Part shown: one piece after another, positions 19,981 to 29,062 of the stretch
Numbering within the stretch: the first letter of the stretch is position 1
How the letters are laid out: each line of letters opens with the position of its first letter
DNA from: Pseudomonas cichorii
GTDB taxonomy: Bacteria; Pseudomonadota; Gammaproteobacteria; Pseudomonadales; Pseudomonadaceae
DNA length: 64,000 bases
Assembly (NCBI RefSeq): GCF_015471405.1
Contig: NZ_BLVZ01000008.1
Location: 248,001-312,000, forward strand
Direction: 5' to 3'
The notes under the pieces: model-generated
Told to the model about the DNA's origin: nothing
The model's database searches: none
What the model saw: only the letters and a program-made list of their open reading frames with translations
Made by a program: the position numbers and the translations under genes

Positions 19981-20713
19981 GGCTCTCCAGATCACAGAGC
20001 GCCTGCGCCTCAGCCACGTCCAGCGTCCCTTCGTAGATCGCACGGCCGGTGATGGCGCCGATGATGCCAGGGGCCTTGGCGTCCAGCAGGGCCTTGATGT
20101 CGCCCAGGTTGTGGATGCCACCGGAAGCGATCACCGGAATACGGGTCGCGGCGGCCAGCGCGGCGGTGAACGGGATGTTGCAGCCCTGCATCATGCCGTC
20201 TTTGGCGATGTCGGTATAAACGATAGCCGAGACGCCATCAGCCTCGAAACGCTTGGCCAGATCGATGACCTGTACGGTGCTGACTTCAGCCCAGCCGTCG
20301 GTGGCGACGAAACCATCCTTGGCGTCCAGGCCAACGATCACTTTGCCTGGGAATGCACGGCAGGCTTCAGCCACGAACTCGGGTTCCTTGACTGCCTTGG
20401 TGCCGATGATGACGTAGCTCACGCCCGCCTTGACGTAATGCTCGATGGTTTCCAGCGAGCGAATACCGCCACCGATCTGGATCGGCAGTTGCGGGTAACG
20501 CTTGGCAATGGCAGTGACAACCTCGCCATTGACCGGCTGACCTTCAAACGCACCGTTCAGGTCGACCAGATGCAGACGGCGGCAACCACCGTCGACCCAC
20601 TTGGCAGCCATGCTTACCGGATCATCGGAAAACACCGTGGAATCTTCCATACGGCCCTGGCGCAGACGTACACAGGCACCGTCTTTAAGGTCGATCGCGG
20701 GAATAATCAGCAT
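19970..20713 (-). CDS. hisA: ProFAR isomerase
   Basis: HisA converts ProFAR to PRFAR in histidine synthesis. The protein starts [11 protein letters not shown] with the catalytic Asp and continues as a barrel of 247 residues, with [16 protein letters not shown] (second Asp) and Ala-Ser-Gly-Gly-Ile. It is related to HisF in fold and follows hisH and the DUF2164 gene on the same strand. Confidence 0.97.
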   Translation of the reverse strand: MLIIPAIDLKDGACVRLRQGRMEDSTVFSDDPVSMAAKWVDGGCRRLHLVDLNGAFEGQPVNGEVVTAIAKRYPQLPIQIGGGIRSLETIEHYVKAGVSYVIIGTKAVKEPEFVAEACRAFPGKVIVGLDAKDGFVATDGWAEVSTVQVIDLAKRFEADGVSAIVYTDIAKDGMMQGCNIPFTAALAAATRIPVIASGGIHNLGDIKALLDAKAPGIIGAITGRAIYEGTLDVAEAQALCDLESLKP

Positions 20714-20724
20714 ACTTTTTCCTT

Positions 20725-20797
20725 CGTCAAAAGAGCGGCAAGCTTCAAGCGTGCGTGTCTATCAAATTCAATTCTTGCAGCTTGAAGCCTGAAGCTT
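20725..20797. repeat. Intergenic inverted repeat between DUF2164 gene and hisA
   Basis: AGCGGCAAGCTTCAAGCGTG and CTTGCAGCTTGAAGCCTGAA are imperfect inverted copies, related to the repeat at 19905. Confidence 0.6.
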
Positions 20798-21061
20798 TCA
20801 GCTGCTCTTTTCGAGCGCCCACAGATCGCTTTCGATGCTCTCGAACCGCTCCTTGAGGAGCTGCTGAGCATCGAAAACCGCTCGATTGTAATAGTGCGGG
20901 GCAATCTCGCTGGTAAAGAACTCAAGCACTTCGGCCACTTCAAACGACCCCAGCTCCATTTCGAAGCGCTGCGAAAACAACCGCTTCAGCTTGTCGATGG
21001 CCTGCTGCTCCTGCTCAGGAGTGAGGGTGAGAATCGGCGGCTTGGTCCTGGCTTTACTCAT
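20798..21061 (-). CDS. DUF2164-family protein, 87 aa
   Basis: This small protein is regularly found inside the Pseudomonas his cluster between hisH and hisA. It reads Leu-Thr-Pro-Glu-Gln-Glu-Gln-Gln-Ala-Ile-Asp-Lys-Leu-Lys-Arg-Leu-Phe, then Phe-Glu-Met-Glu-Leu-Gly-Ser-Phe-Glu-Val-Ala-Glu-Val-Leu-Glu-Phe-Phe and Ile-Ala-Pro-His-Tyr-Tyr-Asn-Arg-Ala-Val-Phe-Asp-Ala-Gln, which match DUF2164. Its start at 21061 lies 5 bases beyond the hisH stop. The role is unknown and no link to histidine synthesis is shown by sequence. Confidence 0.88.
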   Translation of the reverse strand: MSKARTKPPILTLTPEQEQQAIDKLKRLFSQRFEMELGSFEVAEVLEFFTSEIAPHYYNRAVFDAQQLLKERFESIESDLWALEKSS

Positions 21062-21066
21062 GGCGA

Positions 21067-21705
21067 TTACCAGCGACCGTCCCAGGCAACGAAGTTCTGC
21101 AGCAATTGCAGGCCATGGGTATGGCTCTTCTCGGGATGGAACTGCACGGCAAAGCGCGAACCGTCCGCAAGGGCTGCGGCGAAATCGACGCCGTAATGCC
21201 CACTGCCCACGACCTGACGCGGGTTGGCCGCCTGGATATAGAAGCTGTGGACAAAGTAGAAGCGCGCCCGATCTGGAATGTCGTGCCACAGCGGGTGATC
21301 TACCGCCTGGGTCACTTCGTTCCAGCCCATGTGCGGCACTTTCAGGTGTTCGCCCTGCTCTTGCAGGTCCTTGCCGAAGAACTTCACCTGGCCGGGGAAC
21401 ATGCCGATGCAGTCCACGCCGTTGTTTTCTTCGCTGCGATCCAGCAAGGCCTGCATGCCGACACAAATGCCGAGGAAAGGACGATCCTTGCTCACTTCAC
21501 GCACCAGCGAATCGAACTCCAGGCGGCGGATTTCAGCCATGCAGTCGCGGATCGCGCCCACACCCGGAAACACGATGCGGTCGGCTTCGCGAATGACTTT
21601 GGCATCGCTGGTGATCTGCACACGGCCTGCGCCAACATGCTCAAGCGCCTTGGCGACCGAGTGCAGGTTGCCCATGCCGTAATCGATGACAGCAACCGTC
21701 TGCAT
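21067..21705 (-). CDS. hisH: Imidazole glycerol phosphate synthase glutaminase subunit
   Basis: HisH is a class I glutamine amidotransferase that feeds ammonia to HisF. The 212 residues contain Asp-Tyr-Gly-Met-Gly-Asn-Leu-His-Ser, the nucleophile Gly-Ile-Cys-Val-Gly-Met-Gln near residue 83, and the His/Glu pair in Gln-Phe-His-Pro-Glu-Lys-Ser. The ATG overlaps the stop codon of hisB (TGATG), so the two are translationally coupled. Confidence 0.97.
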   Translation of the reverse strand: MQTVAVIDYGMGNLHSVAKALEHVGAGRVQITSDAKVIREADRIVFPGVGAIRDCMAEIRRLEFDSLVREVSKDRPFLGICVGMQALLDRSEENNGVDCIGMFPGQVKFFGKDLQEQGEHLKVPHMGWNEVTQAVDHPLWHDIPDRARFYFVHSFYIQAANPRQVVGSGHYGVDFAAALADGSRFAVQFHPEKSHTHGLQLLQNFVAWDGRW

Positions 21706-22298
21706 CAGAGCACACCCTTGGTCGAAGGCATCTGCCCGGCCATACGCTCATCCAGCTCTACCGCCATGCGCAGCGCGCGACCGAATGCCTTGAAGACGGT
21801 TTCGATCTGGTGGTGAGTGTTGGTGCCGCGCAGGTTGTCGATGTGCAGGGTCACGTTGGCGTGGTTGACGAAGCCCTGGAAGAATTCCTGGAACAGGTCC
21901 ACGTCAAAGCCGCCGACCACGGCGCGGGTGTAAGGCACATGCATTTGCAGGCCAGGACGACCCGAGAAGTCGATGACCACACGCGACAAGGCTTCATCGA
22001 GCGGCACATAGGAATGGCCGTAGCGACGAATACCCTTTTTATCACCGATGGCCTGGCTGAATGCCTGGCCCAGGGTGATACCGACGTCTTCCACTGTATG
22101 GTGGTCGTCGATTTCCAGGTCGCCTTTGCACTCGATATCAAGGTCGATCAACCCGTGCCGGGCGATCTGGTCGAGCATGTGCTCAAGGAAAGGAACACCG
22201 ATATCGAATCGGGCCTTTCCGGTGCCATCCAGGTTGATCGAGGCTTTGATCTGGGTTTCCAGGGTATTGCGCTCGACGGATGCCTTACGTTCGGCCAT
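21705..22298 (-). CDS. hisB: Imidazoleglycerol-phosphate dehydratase
   Basis: HisB dehydrates imidazole glycerol phosphate to imidazole acetol phosphate. The 197-residue protein is the dehydratase alone, without the phosphatase domain found in enteric HisB. His-rich manganese-binding motifs appear: [12 protein letters not shown] near residue 38, Asp-Asp-His-His-Thr-Val-Glu-Asp near 68, and the later Asn-Thr-His-His-Gln-Ile-Glu. It is the first gene of the hisB-hisH-DUF2164-hisA-hisF run. Confidence 0.97.
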   Translation of the reverse strand: MAERKASVERNTLETQIKASINLDGTGKARFDIGVPFLEHMLDQIARHGLIDLDIECKGDLEIDDHHTVEDVGITLGQAFSQAIGDKKGIRRYGHSYVPLDEALSRVVIDFSGRPGLQMHVPYTRAVVGGFDVDLFQEFFQGFVNHANVTLHIDNLRGTNTHHQIETVFKAFGRALRMAVELDERMAGQMPSTKGVL

Positions 22299-22473
22299 CA
22301 CCAGCTCCGCAAAATCATTGGGCGAAAAAGGTGACCATTATAGGCCCAGATGCGGCCGGCATGAAGCAAACAGACGAGGGGAAGGCAAGATGATGGCTGT
22401 TTATGGGGCTTGAGGGGGCAAAATCGACGATTTCACGCCCCTCAAGCCTGCTGACACCAGCCTCGGGATGGCT

Positions 22474-23682
22474 TTATGCAGCGGCTGCGGTAAACAGACT
22501 GCCGAGCGCATCGCAGAACTTGCCGATATTCGCCTCGTTCAACCCGGCCATGCACACACGGCCACTGCGCACCAGATAAACGCCATGCTTCTCACGGAGT
22601 TCATCGACCTGCTCAGGCGTCAGGCCGGTGTAGCTGAACATTCCGCTCTGGCGAAGAATGAAACTGAAATCACGGCCCGGGACTTTCTGCTCCAGTGCCG
22701 TCACCAGCTTCTGACGCATGTCGATGATGCGCAGACGCATGCCTTCCACTTCACTCAACCACTCGTCGCGCAGTTGCGGGGTGTTGAGCACCTTGGAGAC
22801 GACATACGCGCCATGAGCAGGCGGGCTGGAATAGTTGCGACGAACGGTCGCCTTGAGCTGCCCCAGCACATTGGTGGCTGAAGCCACGTCTTCGCAGACG
22901 ATGGACAACCCGCCGACTCGCTCGCCATAGAGCGAGAAGATTTTCGAGAACGAGTTGCTGATCACCGTGGTGATACCCGCGCTGGCCATCGCTCTGATCG
23001 CGTAGGCATCTTCATCCATGCCTTTGCCGAAGCCTTGATAGGCCGTATCGAGGAACGGAATGAGCTGGCTGCTCTTGATCTGCTCGATCACAAGGTCCCA
23101 CTGCTCGACCGACAGGTCGGCGCCTGTCGGGTTGTGGCAGCAAGGGTGCAGCAACACGATGCTGCGTGCCGGCAAGGTTTTCAGCTTGCCGAGCATGGCC
23201 TCGAAGTCCACGCCACCGGTGCGCGAATCGAAGTACGGATAGGTGTGGACCTTGAAGCCCGCGCCACCGAACAAGGCGTGGTGATTTTCCCACGTAGGGT
23301 CGCTGACCCAGACCTGGGAATCCGGGAACGCATACCTCAGGAAGTCCGCACCGACTTTCAGTGCGCCCGAGCCGCCAACGGTCTGGATGGTCGCCACACG
23401 ACCTTCAAGCACAGCCGGATGATCGGTGCCGAACAGCAGGGTTTGCACCGCCTGACGGTAAGGGGCCAGACCTTCCATCGGCAGGTAGAGAGAAGCTGCC
23501 TTCTCGCTCTCGGCCACTTGCTGCAGGGCGCTGACAGCGGCGGCCAGAGGCGGAATGAGCCCTTGAGCGTCATAGTACAGACCGATACTGAGATTGACCT
23601 TGTCTTCACGCGGGTCCTTCTGAAAGGTTTCCATCAGCGAAAGAATCGGATCTCCGGCGTATGACTCTACGTGGGCTAGCAT
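22474..23682 (-). CDS. Aromatic amino acid aminotransferase (TyrB/PhhC type)
   Basis: This PLP enzyme of aminotransferase family Ia has the start pattern [11 protein letters not shown], as in TyrB. The ATG at 23682 is chosen because AGAGGAG lies about 9 bases upstream; it gives 402 residues. Visible are [16 protein letters not shown] and Ser-Asn-Ser-Phe-Ser-Lys-Ile with the PLP-binding Lys. It interconverts aromatic amino acids and their keto acids. Within 3 kb are an Lrp-type regulator and an aromatic amino-acid permease, which fits a shared role. Confidence 0.9.
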   Translation of the reverse strand: MLAHVESYAGDPILSLMETFQKDPREDKVNLSIGLYYDAQGLIPPLAAAVSALQQVAESEKAASLYLPMEGLAPYRQAVQTLLFGTDHPAVLEGRVATIQTVGGSGALKVGADFLRYAFPDSQVWVSDPTWENHHALFGGAGFKVHTYPYFDSRTGGVDFEAMLGKLKTLPARSIVLLHPCCHNPTGADLSVEQWDLVIEQIKSSQLIPFLDTAYQGFGKGMDEDAYAIRAMASAGITTVISNSFSKIFSLYGERVGGLSIVCEDVASATNVLGQLKATVRRNYSSPPAHGAYVVSKVLNTPQLRDEWLSEVEGMRLRIIDMRQKLVTALEQKVPGRDFSFILRQSGMFSYTGLTPEQVDELREKHGVYLVRSGRVCMAGLNEANIGKFCDALGSLFTAAAA

Positions 23683-23708
23683 GCGGAACAACTCCTCTAA
23701 TTAATGAA

Positions 23709-24332
23709 TCAGGCCGAATAGCGGTCGGATCTGTGATTTTGCGCAATGATGAAATTCAGCAGCACGGCACCAGCAATGGAAGCTACCAGAGTCGGCAGGC
23801 TGATGAACGTCAGGGAGGCGATAAGCACGCAAATATCCACGCCCATCTGCAACCAGCCAGCCTTGAAACCATATTTTTCCTGAAGGTACAGCGCAAGAAT
23901 ATTCACGCCTCCCAGGCTGGCCCGGTGCCTGAACAGAATCAGGAAGCCCACGCCCAGAATCAGGTTACCCAGCACGGAGGCATAAAAAGGCTGCAACTGA
24001 TCGATATGGATGAACAGGCCATGCTGATCGGAGAAGAAGGATACCAGCCCTACTGCACAGAAGGTCTTGAGCGTGAACAACCAGCCCATCCGACGGAAGG
24101 ACAGGTAATAGAACGGCAGGTTGAGGGTGAAGAACGCAACGCCGAAAGGCACAGCAAAGGTGTAGTGGAAAAACAGTGCAATACCCGCCGTGCCGCCCGT
24201 CATGACGCCAGCCTGGCGCAGCATCAGTACGCTGAAGGAGATCAGGATAGTGGCAATAACGAGGGCAAATACGTCTTCCTGGGCCGAATGACGGGTAGCA
24301 AGACTGTTGGGAGTGGCGGTGTGGGTGGTCAT
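23709..24332 (-). CDS. YitT-family membrane protein, 207 aa
   Basis: After a 23-residue polar start there are about five or six hydrophobic helices (for example Val-Ile-Ala-Thr-Ile-Leu-Ile-Ser-Phe-Ser-Val-Leu and Val-Leu-Gly-Asn-Leu-Ile-Leu-Gly-Val-Gly-Phe-Leu-Ile-Leu). Gln-Ala-Gly-Val-Met-Thr-Gly-Gly-Thr-Ala-Gly and Arg-Ala-Ser-Leu-Gly-Gly-Val-Asn-Ile-Leu are typical of YitT/DUF161 proteins. The start at 24332 is preferred over the upstream open frame, which has no ribosome binding site. The substrate or role is unknown. Confidence 0.82.
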   Translation of the reverse strand: MTTHTATPNSLATRHSAQEDVFALVIATILISFSVLMLRQAGVMTGGTAGIALFFHYTFAVPFGVAFFTLNLPFYYLSFRRMGWLFTLKTFCAVGLVSFFSDQHGLFIHIDQLQPFYASVLGNLILGVGFLILFRHRASLGGVNILALYLQEKYGFKAGWLQMGVDICVLIASLTFISLPTLVASIAGAVLLNFIIAQNHRSDRYSA

Positions 24333-24543
24333 TATGGCGCTCAGGCATGGTCGATGAGGGTGAATGACAGCGCTCTTTATCCAGCAACGCCATGGCAACT
24401 CACGATATGAGCGCAAATCCTACACAAAGAGACCGATGTTAGCCAATAAATACATTTACACGCACACAAGTAACGATAACAACAAAACATATGCATCATT
24501 TGCGCACACAAATATTAATTATGTGCCATTACAGTGCATCGAC

Positions 24544-25017
24544 TTACACTGTCACAACACTGTTTTCCTTGAGGCGCTCCAGAACAACAGCCGTCTTGAT
24601 ATGCGCAACACTGTCGCTTGCAGTAATACACTCCATCAGGCGATTGAGACTATCGAGGTCTGCAACAGCAACCTTGAGCGTATAATCCGCATCCCCCGTC
24701 GTCTTATAGGCGTCGATGATCGAACTGAGGTCTGCAACCAACGCCTGGAATATCTCCCGGTATTCAGTGCTGTGGCTGACCAGACGGACTTCGATCATTG
24801 CCAGCACCGCGCGGCTCATGGCCTGCGGGGCGACACGGGCATGGTAGCCAAGGATCAGATGACCCTGCTCCAGACTGATTCTGCGACGAGAGCATTGCGA
24901 TGCCGAAAGCCCGACCAGGTCACTAAGCTCCTGGTTGGTCAAGCGACCATTGGCCTGAAGCAGGGTCAGGATCTTCAAGTCGAAGTCGTCGATTTCATTC
25001 ATTTTCATTGAGGGCAA
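24544..25017 (-). CDS. Lrp/AsnC-family transcriptional regulator
   Basis: The 157-residue protein has an N-terminal helix-turn-helix (Asp-Leu-Lys-Ile-Leu-Thr-Leu-Leu-Gln-Ala-Asn-Gly-Arg-Leu-Thr-Asn-Gln-Glu-Leu-Ser) and a C-terminal RAM ligand-binding domain with Thr-Gly-Asp-Ala-Asp-Tyr-Thr-Leu-Lys-Val near residue 105. Alternative starts lie 9 and 15 bases downstream. It is divergent from the aromatic amino-acid permease at 25197, so it probably senses an amino acid and controls that gene. Confidence 0.9.
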   Translation of the reverse strand: MPSMKMNEIDDFDLKILTLLQANGRLTNQELSDLVGLSASQCSRRRISLEQGHLILGYHARVAPQAMSRAVLAMIEVRLVSHSTEYREIFQALVADLSSIIDAYKTTGDADYTLKVAVADLDSLNRLMECITASDSVAHIKTAVVLERLKENSVVTV

Positions 25018-25196
25018 TCGCTCGTACCAAAGAGTTCCAGGCCGGGAAGCCTATCAGTTTCAAAGCATCAACAGCGACAACCCGAAGTGCATCACCAGAC
25101 CACAATAGAGATGGCACCTGTCTTGCAATCGAGCCCAATCGTAAAGCCAAGATGGCCAACCAGCCGATCCGTAATCAATACTTGCAGGGATTTTCA

Positions 25197-26582
25197 ATGA
25201 CCCAATCAACGCCGCCCGATCAATTGCATCGGGGATTGAAGAATCGGCATATCCAACTGATCGCGCTGGGTGGCGCGATTGGTACGGGGTTGTTTCTAGG
25301 AATTGCTCATACCATCAACATGGCTGGCCCTTCGGTGCTTCTGGGTTATGCGATTGCAGGCATGATCGCCTTTTTCATCATGCGCCAGCTCGGCGAGATG
25401 GTGGTCGAGGAGCCGGTCGCAGGAACCTTCAGTCACTTCGCCAATAAATACTGGGGCAGCTTTGCAGGCTTCATGTCCGGCTGGAACTACTGGGTCCTGT
25501 ACGTGCTGGTCGGGATGGCCGAACTGACAGCGGTCGGCGTGTACGTTCAGTATTGGTGGCCGGAAGTCCCCACCTGGGTTTCGGCAGCAATCTTCTTCGT
25601 GATCATCAACCTGATCAACCTCAGCAGCGTCAAGCTCTATGGGGAAATGGAGTTCTGGTTCTCCATCATCAAAGTGGTCGCGATCATCAGCATGATCGTC
25701 TTCGGCGCCTATCTGCTGGCCAGCGGCAATGGCGGGCCTGACGCTGCTGTCGCCAATCTGTGGCAATACGGCGGATTCTTCCCCAATGGCATCGGCGGGC
25801 TGGTGATGGCCATGGCCTTCATCATGTTTTCATTTGGCGGCCTGGAGCTGATCGGTATCACCGCTGCCGAAGCGCAAGACCCTCAGCGCAGCATTCCCCG
25901 CGCCACCAATCAGGTGATCTACCGCATTCTTCTCTTCTATGTAGGCGCACTGGCCGTTCTGCTGTGCCTGTACCCATGGCAGAAAGTGGGTGCCGGTGGC
26001 AGCCCCTTCGTCATGATCTTCCATGCAATGGACAGTAACATCGTTGCGACCGTACTGAACGTCGTGGTCCTGACGGCTGCGCTGTCGGTCTATAACAGTT
26101 GCGTCTACAGCAATAGCCGGATGATGTTCGGCCTGGCCAAACAGGGCAATGCGCCCAAGGCGATGCTCAAGGTCAATGCCCGCGGCGTACCGGTCAATGC
26201 TCTGGCGATCTCGGCAATCTCTACCGGCATGTGCGTACTGATCAACTATCTGGTACCGGAGCAGGCCTTTAAATTGCTGATGGCGCTGGTGGTGTCGGCC
26301 CTGGTGCTCAACTGGGTCATCATCACCATTACCCATCTCAAGTTCCGCAGCGCCAAGCGTCAGGCCAACGAAACCACGCTTTTCAAAAGCTGGGGCTATC
26401 CAGCCACCAACTACATCTGCCTGGTCTTCCTGTTCGGCATTCTGGCAATCATGCTGTTCACACCGGGCATCAGCATCTCGGTGTACATACTGCCGTTCTG
26501 GCTGATCGCGCTGGGTGTGGCTTACGCCATCAAGACCCGCAACACACCTGCAACCTTCGCGGATAAATCGGCCACCCGATAA
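25197..26582 (+). CDS. aroP: Aromatic amino-acid permease (AroP/PheP-type APC transporter)
   Basis: This inner-membrane symporter has 461 residues and twelve hydrophobic helices. The signature of the amino acid transporter family is Leu-Lys-Asn-Arg-His-Ile-Gln-Leu-Ile-Ala-Leu-Gly-Gly-Ala-Ile-Gly-Thr-Gly-Leu-Phe-Leu-Gly. The ATG at 25197 is preceded by AGGGA at a proper distance. It is closest to AroP/PheP on the basis of Glu-Glu-Pro-Val-Ala-Gly-Thr-Phe-Ser-His-Phe-Ala and the length. It is divergent from the Lrp-type regulator, with about 180 bases of regulatory sequence between them. Confidence 0.85.
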   Translation: MTQSTPPDQLHRGLKNRHIQLIALGGAIGTGLFLGIAHTINMAGPSVLLGYAIAGMIAFFIMRQLGEMVVEEPVAGTFSHFANKYWGSFAGFMSGWNYWVLYVLVGMAELTAVGVYVQYWWPEVPTWVSAAIFFVIINLINLSSVKLYGEMEFWFSIIKVVAIISMIVFGAYLLASGNGGPDAAVANLWQYGGFFPNGIGGLVMAMAFIMFSFGGLELIGITAAEAQDPQRSIPRATNQVIYRILLFYVGALAVLLCLYPWQKVGAGGSPFVMIFHAMDSNIVATVLNVVVLTAALSVYNSCVYSNSRMMFGLAKQGNAPKAMLKVNARGVPVNALAISAISTGMCVLINYLVPEQAFKLLMALVVSALVLNWVIITITHLKFRSAKRQANETTLFKSWGYPATNYICLVFLFGILAIMLFTPGISISVYILPFWLIALGVAYAIKTRNTPATFADKSATR

Positions 26583-26593
26583 AAACAGGCCAT

Positions 26594-26636
26594 AAAAAAA
26601 GCGCTTGCACGTCCTGTGCAAGCGCTTTCTTTTTGC
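26594..26636. terminator. Intrinsic terminator between aroP and the MFS gene
   Basis: AAAAAAAGCGCTTGCAC, a four-base loop and GTGCAAGCGCTTTCTTTTT form an 11-bp stem with A/T tracts on both sides. Confidence 0.88.
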
Positions 26637-26645
26637 CCGACTGTT

Positions 26646-28307
26646 TTAGTGGAACAGTACGGCAGTCTTTTGCAGGGTGACCCACACGCCCCACGCCAGA
26701 GGAATACCAACAGCCAGCCAGGCCAGGATAACAAATGGCTTGCTGCCTTCAGACGCCTTCCACTCCAGAGAAGTGGTTGCAGCAGCGCCCTTGTCATGAC
26801 CGATTGCCTGTTCAGCAGCCAGTTCGGCGTCAGTCATGAAGTACTTGTCGGCAACCGGGCGAATCAACAGGTTGCAGATGAAGCCCAGAACCAGCATGCC
26901 AGCCAGGATGTACAGCGTGATGTCGTAGGCAGCAGCGCGGGCAACGCCGTGGCTGAGCTGATATTCACGCAGGTAGTTGACCAGTACCGGACCCAGTACA
27001 CCGGCAGCAGCCCATGCAGTCAGCAGACGACCGTGGATTGCACCCACCATTTGCGTACCGAACAGGTCAGCCAGGTAAGCCGGAACAGTCGCGAAGCCAC
27101 CGCCGTACATCGACAGCACGATACAGAAGGCACCCACGAACAGTGCGATGCTGCCAATGTGGCTCAGGGTCGGAACCGATGCATACAGCACGAAGCCCAG
27201 GGCAAAGAACACGAAGTAAGTTGCCTTGCGACCAATGTAGTCAGAGCACGATGCCCAGAAGAAACGACCACCGATGTTGAACAGGCTCAACAGACCGGTA
27301 AAGCCTGCCGCGATGGCAGCGATTGCTTTCAGTTGATCGGCATTGAGCTGGCTGAAAGTCAGATCATTACCCAGCAACTTGCCGGCGAACACTTCCTGCA
27401 ACAGTGGCGAAGCCATGCCCAGAATACCGATACCCGCCGAAACGTTCAGGCACAGCACCAGCCATACCAGACGGAATTGCGGAGTTTTCCAGGCCACGCT
27501 GACGTGTACGTGACGATTGGTGATCATCGCATTGCTGGCTTTCTTGGCAGGAGCGGTCCAGCCTTCAGGTTTCCAGCCAGTCGGAGGAACGCGATAGCCC
27601 AGTGCGCCGCCAAGCATGAAGATGAAGTAGATCACCGCCATCACGACGAAGCTCTGCCATACACCAACGCTTTCAGCGGTAGCAAAGTAGCCCATCAGAG
27701 CGGTTGCCAGAGGAGCACCCACCATCGCGCCGCCACCGAAGCCCATGATCGCCATGCCGGTCGCCATGCCGCGCTTGTCCGGGAACCACTTGATCAGCGT
27801 CGAAACAGGGGAGATATAGCCAAGCCCCAGACCGATACCACCGATCACACCGGAACCGAGCCACATCAGCCAGATCTGGTGAGTGTAGATTCCGAGTGCG
27901 GAAATCAGCAGACCGCCACACCAGCACAGAGCCGAAACCACACCGGCCTTGCGTGGGCCTGCGTGTTCAAGCCAGCCACCCCAGATGGCAGCCGAGCAGC
28001 CCAGGAAGATGAAGAACAGTGTGTAGATCCAGCCCAGCATGGAGATCTGCCAGTCACAGGTCGACGAGAAGATCTGTGCAAAGAAGCCCATGTCAGGTGT
28101 ACAGGCAACGGGTGCCGAGATGCCGATGGCTTTGGAAAGCGGCAACCAGAATACCGAGAAGCCGTAAGCCATACCGATACAAAGGTGGATTGCCAAAGCA
28201 GCAGGCGGGACCAGCCAGCGGTTGAAGCCGGGCTTGGCGATGATGCGTTCCTTGGACAAGAACGCAGGTTGAGCGGTAGCGCCGCCCAAAGCTGTACTTG
28301 TGCTCAT
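26646..28307 (-). CDS. OFA-family MFS transporter with fused small subunit tail
   Basis: The 553-residue protein resembles oxalate/formate antiporters: Val-Pro-Pro-Ala-Ala-Leu-Ala-Ile-His-Leu-Cys-Ile-Gly-Met-Ala-Tyr-Gly-Phe-Ser-Val-Phe near residue 35, twelve helices, and Gly-Met-Ala-Ile-Met-Gly-Phe-Gly-Gly-Gly-Ala. After helix 12 there is a cytoplasmic segment and then an extra hydrophobic helix, Ile-Leu-Ala-Trp-Leu-Ala-Val-Gly-Ile-Pro-Leu-Ala-Trp-Gly-Val-Trp, near residue 535. That helix matches the separately encoded 'MFS transporter small subunit' of related transporters, so this is probably a fusion. The substrate is probably a small organic acid, not determined. Confidence 0.85.
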   Translation of the reverse strand: MSTSTALGGATAQPAFLSKERIIAKPGFNRWLVPPAALAIHLCIGMAYGFSVFWLPLSKAIGISAPVACTPDMGFFAQIFSSTCDWQISMLGWIYTLFFIFLGCSAAIWGGWLEHAGPRKAGVVSALCWCGGLLISALGIYTHQIWLMWLGSGVIGGIGLGLGYISPVSTLIKWFPDKRGMATGMAIMGFGGGAMVGAPLATALMGYFATAESVGVWQSFVVMAVIYFIFMLGGALGYRVPPTGWKPEGWTAPAKKASNAMITNRHVHVSVAWKTPQFRLVWLVLCLNVSAGIGILGMASPLLQEVFAGKLLGNDLTFSQLNADQLKAIAAIAAGFTGLLSLFNIGGRFFWASCSDYIGRKATYFVFFALGFVLYASVPTLSHIGSIALFVGAFCIVLSMYGGGFATVPAYLADLFGTQMVGAIHGRLLTAWAAAGVLGPVLVNYLREYQLSHGVARAAAYDITLYILAGMLVLGFICNLLIRPVADKYFMTDAELAAEQAIGHDKGAAATTSLEWKASEGSKPFVILAWLAVGIPLAWGVWVTLQKTAVLFH

Positions 28308-28562
28308 TGTGATTACCCCCAGATGTGTAATGCTCGCAGGACTTATGCGCTGGTCCGCCCACAGTCTCCATGCCAGACGGCCATGACTGTTTTATCGGCG
28401 GAAGTTCCAGAGACGTGGCAAAAAGCCGCACCTGACCAGCGATGGCGAGAGACTAACACTTACCAAGGGCCGTAAGTATCGTGTTACATCAATTAATTAC
28501 TTACCCAATCCATGCCATCTATGAAGTAATAGACACAATCAATTACGAACAGAGGAAATAGA

Positions 28563-29009
28563 ATGCCGGTCTTAGTTGGGATTATTAATTCCCCCACTTA
28601 TCAGGATCAGGAAGACCTGCAAAAGATATATCGCGACGCCCCGCAATGGCTGTTTTCGCCCTTCACCGATGCGGCGCAATTGATTGAAACAACGCTGAGT
28701 GACGGAACACTTCTGGCGGGACGCTTCAACGACCGGTTACTGGGCGCGGCACGCCTGGAACAGACCGGCGACATCTGGCGGCTGTCGCATCTTTGCGTGC
28801 GCGCACTCACCCGTCGACGTGGCGTTGCCGAGCGCCTTGTGGCTCATGCACAGAAATCGGCCAGGGATGCAGGTTGCGAACTACGCTTGCAGACAACCGC
28901 CGAGCTTCCTGAAGTCCTGGCCCTTGCGGCCAAGCTCAACGTGCCGCTGGAAATCGCAAATCCTACCCGCGCAGCAGCCCAAGGCATCCAAAGCCCCCGA
29001 CACTCGTGA
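28563..29009 (+). CDS. GNAT protein of the PanM/PanZ type
   Basis: The 148 residues resemble PanZ (PanM), the acetyl-CoA sensor that triggers self-cleavage of pro-PanD in some bacteria: Asp-Leu-Gln-Lys-Ile-Tyr, Ala-Gly-Arg-Phe-Asn-Asp-Arg-Leu-Leu-Gly-Ala-Ala-Arg-Leu and Leu-Cys-Val-Arg-Ala-Leu-Thr-Arg-Arg-Arg-Gly-Val (acetyl-CoA binding). The C-terminus past residue 115 is less like the family. panD is not in the window. An N-acetyltransferase of other function is possible. Confidence 0.72.
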   Translation: MPVLVGIINSPTYQDQEDLQKIYRDAPQWLFSPFTDAAQLIETTLSDGTLLAGRFNDRLLGAARLEQTGDIWRLSHLCVRALTRRRGVAERLVAHAQKSARDAGCELRLQTTAELPEVLALAAKLNVPLEIANPTRAAAQGIQSPRHS

Positions 29010-29062
29010 GAGCGGTATACTCGTGGGCTATTTTTTGAACGATCGATAACAAGGACTCGCCC

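Noticed and set aside
26616..28475. 619-codon plus-strand frame opposite the MFS gene
   Set aside because: It is a shadow of the transporter gene, with high His/Gln/Arg content and no recognisable domain.
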